From Liolophura sinensis (Eukaryota; Mollusca; Polyplacophora; Chitonida; Chitonidae): a DNA stretch of 64,000 nt. This document shows, piece by piece, positions 47,216-57,100 of the stretch (its first letter is position 1; each line of letters starts with the position of its first letter). The DNA lies in assembly GCF_032854445.1 (NCBI RefSeq), contig NC_088304.1:31195732-31259731 (forward strand), written 5' to 3'. The position numbers were made by a program, and so were the translations under genes. A model generated the notes under the pieces. It made no database searches and had not been told where the DNA came from. It saw nothing but the letters and a program-made list of their open reading frames with translations.

Positions 47216-48452
47216 GGCAGTACAGGTGTATTTGCGATAAATTAACTTTAAGAAAGAAGCCTTGGAAATTTATCTCCTACATGTGAAGACCTTTTTTTTC
47301 AACGTCAGAAGAATAGACAAATTGATTATTGACAGATAGCCAGTTTTGGCTGTTGTCATAGTATTTTTTATAGTGATGAGCATATACGAATCACCATTGA
47401 GCATTCCTTTGAGCAAAGAAGATTTTCTCGAAACTAGCAGTATGTAAATACATACATGTACTTGTCAATTACGCATTTCCTAAATCTGTCACATAGTAAC
47501 CATGTTGTGAAATGATATTACTGTGTGCAGTGCATTGTTGGAGTTTTACTGGGGTGACAGTAAAGCTATACTGTTTAGAAAATTTACAGGATATTCCAGT
47601 TCGTGTTTTCCCGAAAAAACCAATGGTATACTCGTTTGTACAGAAAGGGTCGGAAATAACACGATGGATTAGATGTAGAACACTAAAAGAATGTACTCTT
47701 GTTGTTAGCATTATCACCATATCCACAGACCACAGTGGTAGAGCTCACGGCGACTTAGCTGACCATTTCTGTATCAACACAAAATACATTCCGTGTAGTT
47801 CATCGCCACGATATGGCTGAAATATATAACCGAAGTGGCGGTAAGCCATGATTATTTGTTCATCCCGCGTAGCCCAGTCCATTAAATGTTCACCATCAAT
47901 TTTTTTGTCATCTAATTTGTACCAGAGATATAAAAGTTGATTGGCTTGAAGTAAATAAGGGATGAATATATGTATATTTGGTATTGCCATTGTGAAACCA
48001 TTGTCCAGGCTGTACACATGTGTATTTATTTTAGTATTCAAATTTGTGTTTTGCACACCGTTCCGTCCATGGCAACCATGCATGCCACGAATAAACTTTT
48101 GTAGATAAATATAAGAGTTTGCTTTGAATTAAATTTATTTTCTTTGGCATAGTTTGTAAGTTGAGAACACATGTTCTCAATGAACTGTTTTCGTTGGGAA
48201 CAAGATGCGTGCGTGCTTGCGCCAGGCATTAATCTGTTGGACAAAATTATTTCAAGGTGAGAGACTAAAACGAGTGTTGAGATAACATTTGTTTGACTGA
48301 GGTGTAGATATTTTCTCCAATAAAATGCCACGGAGTACGCAGTTTCTGGAGTAATTGGATACTGTAAACACATGATAACATGAAATGAATCAGGGACAAA
48401 AAAAAAGCAAAGAAAAAGACAATAACGATTACTGAAACTTACTGAGAAATAT
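47216..48452. other. Region between convergent genes, unrecognised
   Basis: The minus strand shows three open stretches in a row (48373-48038, 48083-47745, 47726-47469). They fall in the expected 3' untranslated area of the metalloproteinase and look like no family I know, so no gene is called. Confidence 0.4.
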
Positions 48453-48456
48453 GCAT

Positions 48457-48462
48457 TTTATT
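48457..48462 (-). terminator. Possible polyadenylation signal of the metalloproteinase
   Basis: AATAAA on the minus strand, about 50 nt after the TAA stop at 48510. The spacing would make a short 3' untranslated region. Confidence 0.4.
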
Positions 48463-48509
48463 TTTATAACAAAGGATACAAGAGTTTGAAATGCTGGTTT
48501 GGTTTAGGA

Positions 48510-48775
48510 TTACCAATTCTTTGAGGCTTGTTGGTTGTCTTGGCAACCAAACCACGACGGTCCCGTGTCACGTGGGCCATATAATGTACCTCTACGGTGC
48601 GAAGATTGTCGATAATAAGTCTGCCCAGAGAAGAAGTACGTTTTCGCAATCACATCATTATGGAAAACAGCGTCAAGCCTAGGTAGACTGTCCAGGATTT
48701 TGCTCTTGTGTATATGGTTCTTCTTCGCCTTTGTTTTGCCCTTTTTGTCGAACTTAATCTCCCAATAGTAGTCAT
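48510..48775 (-). CDS. Metalloproteinase exon 10 (hemopexin blade IV, stop)
   Basis: Acceptor 'cttctgacag'. It encodes [43 protein letters not shown] and ends with WFGC plus 11 residues before TAA. The Cys pairs with the one before blade I in this family. Confidence 0.94.
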
Positions 48776-51042
48776 CTGTCAGAAGAAAGAAAACAAATGA
48801 ATACTTTTGAAAAGTTAACAGTAATTCATCTTGATTTATATCGTGCTGTTTGCGAAATACACAGTTAAAAAAAGGAAAAGGCAACAATGACCTAGATGCT
48901 GAAACGATGGTGAAAAAGTCAGCGATGTTACCACTCAGATTACCAATTAATCTGTTAATCTTTAACGGAAGGTCCAAGTGATGCTAGAATGTATTCTGGT
49001 ATTGCAGCATACTGTTCTGTTCAATACAACACGTACAGGTATGTTCTTATTCTATTAATAAAACAGAGATTCTATAATACTAACAGGATGTTATGTTGAA
49101 TTTGACAGACTAGTATGTTATAATAACGGAATACATTCTAGCATCACTCAGACACCAAACTTTCTATTAAACTGAATGAATATATTTTTTTATTGTAAAT
49201 AACAGAAGGACTGGTGTCACTTGGAACATCTTTGTCAAATGATGGACATACATAATTTGAAGGATGGTAGTAACGGTTTGACCTAATAGCTCTGCAGGAA
49301 GCAATTAATGCGCTTATTAAGTGACACCTTATCTTGTGATCTGGAAATCCATGGTGCGACATTTCAGGTCCCTTGAATCTCTGGCAAAAGATGTATAGGT
49401 CTAGCACCAGTTGTACAGTGTATGTTGGAATGAGATTTGGTTTCACAAATCCATCTTTTTTGTTTGGTAGAATCCTTAAACCGCTATCTATAGTAGTATA
49501 TACAAAGTACTTTAGGATGAGATATTCAACTTTGAAAATACACGTTGCTGAAGTATGTATGTATGCTTGGGGTTTAACGTCGTACTTAATAATTTTTCAG
49601 TCATATGACGTCAAGGAGTGATAAGGTGTGTGTAGATATACTGTGTCTTCTTGTGACAAGGGAGTTCATGAAGTATCACGCCGAAGACACCAGACAGGAC
49701 ACCCAGCCCAGTCACATTATACTGACACCAGGCCAACCAGTCATGTTTCCTTGCTCTAACCTCTCAGTGCTGAGCGCCAAGCGAAGTAGCAACAAGTATC
49801 ATTTTGATATAAACCGACCCGGGTTAGATCTTCGACCGTGGCGGACACGAGGAAAACGGAAACACCGACCTTTTGCAAGATACCGACGAATTGTGGGCTC
49901 CATATTGTCGGAGGACAAAAATGTAACAAAATGTGTACAGTCAGTTCTGTACATTGTAGTCGTACATAGCCCCTATAATGCACGAAAAAATAATGACACG
50001 CAGGGATGAAAATAGACTGCAAATATATACCGTGATACCATATACCGCCAGTATACTGTGAACTGCAGAAGCTTGATTTCACATGTTGTATGTGGAGAGT
50101 ATGTCCATTTTTACATGTTCTCCCGCTGTCGTATAAGTGAAATATTCTTGAGTGGGCCTACGGCCAAAACGGCCATATTCTCCCACCGTCCTATAAGTGA
50201 AATATTCTTGAGTAGGCCTACGGCGTAAAACACCAATCAGATAAATAAATTATACACTCACATGAAACGCCACATTTCGTCAGCGATGTATAATGAAAAA
50301 TCTGGCACCGCATACCGTAAATGGAATGTCAATACAACGTGTCATATAATCTTGAGTTGCTACCACGTGACTTAACGTACTATTGACTGCACAAGTCTGG
50401 TGTAATACCCGGTAAATGAAGGGTAAGTCTTCTGTGATATACTCCGACTCATTCACCGCCATATCGCGAGGAAATCGGACGTCATATGCCATAGACTGTA
50501 TCTTGATATACTCTCAGTGTCAACCACCACATGTTGGTTTTCAACGAACACTTTAACAACGAAAACTGTACGTGTACATGAAATCAGTTCTGCACATGGT
50601 AGTCGTACATAGTCCCTATAATGCCCGAAAGAAATGATGGCAGGAATGAACTCACCTTCAACCAGATACGCTCTGTCGGAATATTTCCCACCGGCGGTGA
50701 AGGCGGCGTTGATCTTGTCACTATAGACATTGAACTCTTCGTACAACGTTCTGGGGAAGTCCCAATCGAGCTGTAGCTCAGGTGTGTATCTAGACACCCA
50801 TTCAGCTCGGTATCGCCAAACATACGAGCCCTGAAAGTAGCAGAGAAATGTATCTAGACACCCATTCAGCTCGGTGTCGCCAAACTTACGAGCCCTAATA
50901 ATAGCAAAGAAATGAAGCTTTCAGGAGTTAATATTGAATTACACGTGAGTGTGTGTGTGTGTACAAACACGTATGACATATATGGATTGGCAGATCAATG
51001 TATCGTTTAGTTAATGACAAAAATCGGGCCTGAAGTCCCAAG

Positions 51043-51119
<77 letters not shown>

Positions 51120-54100
51120 ATAGCACGCAAAAGCACAGCAGTGACGGCAGTGTGATTATTGGCAAAGGATCGCACGTAACCGGTGAAACTCGGTCTCATT
51201 TCAATTAATCTCAGATAGTGTTTTATTTTAACTTTTCATGTAAATGCTTACACAAACTGAACATAAATTTACACACCAGTATACTTTCAAGTTTCCAAAA
51301 ACAAAGTGATGTTCATTTCAAGCCCATTCGCCATTTTGACCGGTCAAACAGGTGTGGCCCTATGATGATGTGGTTGAATTAAGCGGAAGTAATCAATGAA
51401 GTGAAAAAATTCACGACCACGCCACTTACGCTGATCAGGAAGGTTCTTTCGCTAGAATGCTTCCCTGGGAGTCTCAAGGTCATGGCGGCGTCCACCGTTG
51501 TCGGGGCCCTCGGGAACACCGTGTTGATGGGTTTAGGAAACCCCGTTTCAACCCCGTAGGTGTTAAAACAAAATATCATCTTACCTGAAAGTAGAATATA
51601 TGATTACCGTACTAAATTACAGATTTCGTATTGCGCGTAGATCACAGCTAATGGTCAGCATCATTTATTTTTCATAATAAGTTCTGACTTGTAGTGAATA
51701 TTTCAAAGTAAAACCCCAACTCATCCAACATGAGTTGAACCTTGACCTCTAAGGTCGAGGGTCGCCGAAATTTTGTTTATCCTAAAATAGACAATTGCCA
51801 TTTATTGGAATGAACAAGCTCTGCTTTAAGTTGTTTTTGATACGTTAATCTATAGGAGATTAGTACTTTCCTTCAGTGCCCTACACTATACTTGCGTGTG
51901 ATTCTTGCCGTCGATGCTGCAAAGTAGAATACGGAGTTTCGTTTACAATCAGATGCATGATGTGGCTTTAATACTGACCTCTGAATGCGTAAGTTCGACC
52001 ATCCACCGCAAGAGTTATGGCGTCAACACTTCCGCTACAAGGGGCGTGGCTTGTCCACGGCAGCTCATCTGCCGGCACATGTTGTAATGTTGTTGGCGAA
52101 GAAGACGTGCTGGCTGTGGTACTAGAAGTTGTTGGTGAAGAAGACGTGCTGGCTGTGGTACTAGAAGTTGTTGGTGAAGAAGACGTGCTGGCTGTGGTAC
52201 TCGAAGTCGCTGGCGAAGAAGACGTGCTGGCTGCGGTGCTAGAAGTCGTTGGCGAAAACGTAGTACTAGAAGTCGTTTGTGTAGTTGTAGACTTTAATCC
52301 GGAAGTCGTTTGCGTGGTGCTGGAAGTCTCAGTGGATGTGTCCGGTTCTGTGGCTGCTGTCAGCGGCGTGGAAGTCGGTTCTGCAGGAGATGCCGGCTGA
52401 TCTGCCATTCTGCAGTTTGTGATCGGCAGGGGTTCGTTTGGATCAAACTTATCCGGACTTCCTGTAGACATATTTAGGAAAAGAATCTTTCACTGAAAAA
52501 GAAATCAAGACCTGGGCCCCGTTTTACACAAATGTCGTACATGTGCGATAATTGCACATATAGGACAATGATAAGGTAATAGTGATGTACAAAATATCGT
52601 ACAACAAATATACGATAAAAAATGTCGAAGGCCACTTTGTGAAACTGGACCCAGGTCTCTGAAAATGCAATGTGCGCTTGTACTGCTATGAATGTGGCCA
52701 GAATCACTCCATGACGACCTTACGGCCGTATGTTGGAAAATCTAGCAGCGACCTGCGGATGGTTATGGGTTTCCCCTGGGCTCTGTCCGGTGTCCTCCTA
52801 TCAAAAGGCTGGTCGGTGTCGTATAAGTGAAATATTCTATGGCATTATTCACAAGTTAAGTAAATAAATAAATAAATAAATAAATTATTCACTGTCGATG
52901 TTCCGTGACATACGTTATAAATGTACGGCCACACACATCGATGTGCCGTGACATACGTTATAAATGTAGGGCCACACACATCGATGTGCCGTGACATACG
53001 TTATAAATGTACGGCCACACACATCGATGTGCCGTGACATACGTTATAAATGTACGGCCACACACATCGATGTGCCGTGACATACGTTATAAATGTAGGG
53101 CCACACACATCGATGTGCCGTGACATACGTTATAAATGTAGGGCCACACACATCGATGTGCCGTGACATACGTTATAAATGTAGGGCCACACACATCGAT
53201 GTGCCGTGACATACGTTATAAATGTACGGCCACACACATCGATGTGCCGTGACATACGTTATAAATGTACGGCCACACACATCGATGTGCCGTGACATAC
53301 GTTATAAATGTACGGCCACACACATCGATGTGATGTGGAATTTTATTACTCGTGTTAAAATATACTCTGACACCACAAGTAACTGTGAGATTTTATTCTG
53401 ATATCAAGCTGTGCAAGTCTGGTGTCACATATTGTACATAGAGTGTAAGTTCATCTATATTAAAAACTCTCCCGCCGTCGTATAAGTGAAATATTCTTGA
53501 ATACGGCGTGTAAATGTACTGTAAGTGTCTTGATATAAGCTTAGTCTCCATCGTCACATGCTGTCAATGTACTACGAACAGCACAAGTCTAGCGTTATTT
53601 ACTGTAAATGCACTGTAAGTGTCGTGATATAAGCTTAGTCTCCATCATCACATGCTGTCAATGTACTACGAACAGCACAAGTCTAGCGTTATTTACTGTA
53701 AATGCACTGTAAGTGTCTTGATATAAGCTTAGTCTCCATCGTCACATGCTGTCAATGTACTACGAACAGCACAAGTCTAGCGTTATTTACTGTAAATGTA
53801 CTGTAAGTGTCGTGATATAAGCTCAGTCTCAATCGTCACATGCTGTCAATGTACTACGAACAGCACAAGTCTAGTGTTATTTACTGTAAATGCACTGTAA
53901 GTGTCCCTTGGCATATACTTTCATATACGTTACGTTACTACTGCATGGGGGTCCTCCATGACCGAGGGGGGTAGCACTGCTCAATAACCAAGGAGCCTCC
54001 CACCAATGCGGTCGCCGTGAGTTCAGTCCCAGGTCATGCTGGCTTCCTCTCCGGCCGTGCTTGTGAAGGTCTTCCAGCAACCTGCCGTTGGTTTCCTCCC

Positions 54101-57100
54101 GCCCGGTTTCATCCCACCATAATGTTGTCATACAAGCGAAATATTCTTGAATGTGGCGTAAAAAATCAAATAAGTAAATAAATAAATACCACCCCATGAC
54201 ATCAATGTACTATGCAGCCTGGCGCCATATACCATAAATGGGACTGTATGCCGTCAATATCGTCTTGAGCCAGCAGACGAGGACGTGACACCTCTCTACT
54301 CTGGTCACCACCAACGGCCACATGAGAGCACCCTTGACTTTGGAGTGCTCCAGTCCGAGACTGTGTCCGAACTCATGGGCCGCCGTGAAACAGCAAATTA
54401 GCACCTAAAAAACAACAAAGAAGAGGACTTTTGTAACAAAAAAGTTACAAAAAGTCTCGTTCATTGCTTTATAGTGTCATGGAATGCAAGATGTTTTTTT
54501 AGCAGCTGCATCATTTCCTCGAGCATTAGGTACAGTGTGTGGAGTATTTGGTTGATATGCTGCTTCCGTTGTAATGATGTTCATTACAGCTATTATTCAT
54601 ACCAAGATTTGGTAACATTTTGTTACAAGTCAGCGCATTACGGGTTATCAAATAAACATCAGCAAGAATCATTATCCAGACATCACTTTAAAACACAAAA
54701 CCCTCATGCTTTTTGAAACAAACTTTAGACTTTCACATTGAAGATGTATTACGTATTCACAAAGCATAATCTTCTTCAAAGAACGTTTAATTTAAATTTA
54801 TTTTTAATTAAAGGAAAGAAATCATATGAACACGATTTACCATCATCACTGTAATCCAAAATCCAATTTTCAGCTTCGTCAAAGTGGGCGTCTCCATGCC
54901 AATCCATTGAGTTGTCATAGGGATAGTAGGCGTGGCCTAGAACGCCCCACTGTCCATCAAAGGGGTTCCCGTCACCATGATCACCAGAGGCGAATCTGAT
55001 CTCAATATCCACCGGGGAGCACGTAGAGGGCGTGAACGTCAGAGGAGTGACGTCAGACCAGACCTGCACGATAATACGTCAATATAAAAAAAAGATAAAT
55101 AAAATAAATCCTGTTAACTCATATCTAGCTTTATAAATCGCCTTAATTCGCATAAATGCGCTGGTCAATCATTGGGTAACATTGTATTTCTTTTTTGGAC
55201 TGACTACTAATTTTTTGCAAATATGCCTGAACTTATTCGGATACGCCGGTAGCCTTCACAACGTCATCCAGATACAAGAAACGTAAAATAGCCCATAAGA
55301 AATCATGGTAATTCGTCAAGATGCCCTGTATGACTAACGTTTTCACGTGGATTCTCAACCGAGGAGATAGGCGCCCTATCTATTTCTCCCCCATTTGGTT
55401 GACATGGGGCTAAATATCTTTCCAGACAATAATTTACAGATATTTGCTATTTTTTCTCTCCTGTTCTAATGATCAGTGCTATGTAGTTACTATTAGCGCT
55501 ACAGTAGCATTTTTGAAGTGTGTTTGTGTAATGTAGGGACGACTACTGCAGGTTTTCAGGACAGGAAAATATAATTAGTACAGTTGTAATTAAACCATTT
55601 AATACCAAACCGCGAAAGGTGCAATCCCTAGGGATTTTCTGAACGTAATATATTCGCTATTTAGGATGCTATAACAATGCTATGTATAAGCAAACTATCA
55701 AAGATGCCATATGTGCAGTTTTGGACAAAGGACAATATATTTGCCATTTAGGGCTGCTATGACAGCACCAGGAACAAACTAGCAATCAGAGAGGGCATCT
55801 GTGGGGATTTCTTGAAAGGACAAAATTTTTGCTATTTAGGGCTGCTACGACAGCACCAGGAACAAACCAACGATCAGATAGGGCATCTGTGGGGATTTCT
55901 TGAAAGGATAATACAATTGGGCGAATTTTCTGAAAGAGCAATATATTCGCTATTTAGCGCCGCTTTCTTACCGCTAGGTAGAAGCTAACTATCAAATAAG
56001 CTGTTTGTGCGGACTTGTTCAAGGGACAATATATAGGGTATTTAGCGCTGCTATGATTACGCTTAGAAGCTAACTATCAAAGAGGCAACGTCTTTGTATT
56101 TTCTGGAAGAGCAATATATTCCCTATTTAGCGCTATATTATATATGTACGAAGAATTTTTACCGAATAAGATTTATTTATTTATTGGATTGGTGTTTTAC
56201 GCCGTACTCCCTTATTATTTAATAATATTTCACTTATAGGACGGCGGCCAGCATTATGGTAGAAGGAAACCGGACAGAGCCCGGGAAACACGCATGTTGC
56301 TGACTGACCTTCCTCAAAGCGACCGCATTGGTGAGAGGCTCCTGTGTCATTACGCTGCGCTAGTGCGCTAACCAACTCTGAGCCACGGAGGCCGCCTACC
56401 GAGTAAGATAGAAAATTTCCACATATATGGTAAAAAATACCCCCTATATAAAAACACAAATCTCACCTTGAAGGCTGCGGCGATGGTTTGGTCCACTTGG
56501 TCACGTGACAGGTCCGGAGTGTAGTTCATTATTCTGTACGTCAGGTGTTGCTTTTGCCACTGCGTTTCTGAAAGAGAATTACGTGTTTTTTTTATATATA
56601 AAATTACAGATTCACTCAGAAATTGGATCAGTATGATATAATCGTTTTTAAATGATAAAACGTGTATACAAATCTACATTTTTTCTTGAAAAAAAATAAT
56701 ACCTTTTTTCGCTCAATGGTAAATTTCATATTTACTCCAGGCCCTCAAAAACCATTTTATTTGGCTGTAGTCCAAAACAGACCAAATTATTTAATATGGA
56801 TCAACCACACACCATTATATTGGACATTCCACGAAACACGTGGAGCTGGTACCTTGCCTAGCAAACCTCTTCTTGCGTCTCTGGGCGGCGGAAGGAAACA
56901 GCGGCCTATCATGGTCCGGAAGATCAGAAGTAAAGCTAGTCCCGTCCGAAATGTCCAGGTTACCACATCGCTCAATCTGCATCATATGGTACGTTGGGGC
57001 GTCCAACACACCTGAAAAGCAATAATAATATTGATTTTATTATCTCACTGATTGAGTGATTTATTGATCTAGTGCAATTTACTAATTTATTTATTTATTT

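Noticed and set aside
49605-50009. 134-codon gene on the plus strand
   Set aside because: Most of it overlaps a dispersed element; no splice partners or known domain.
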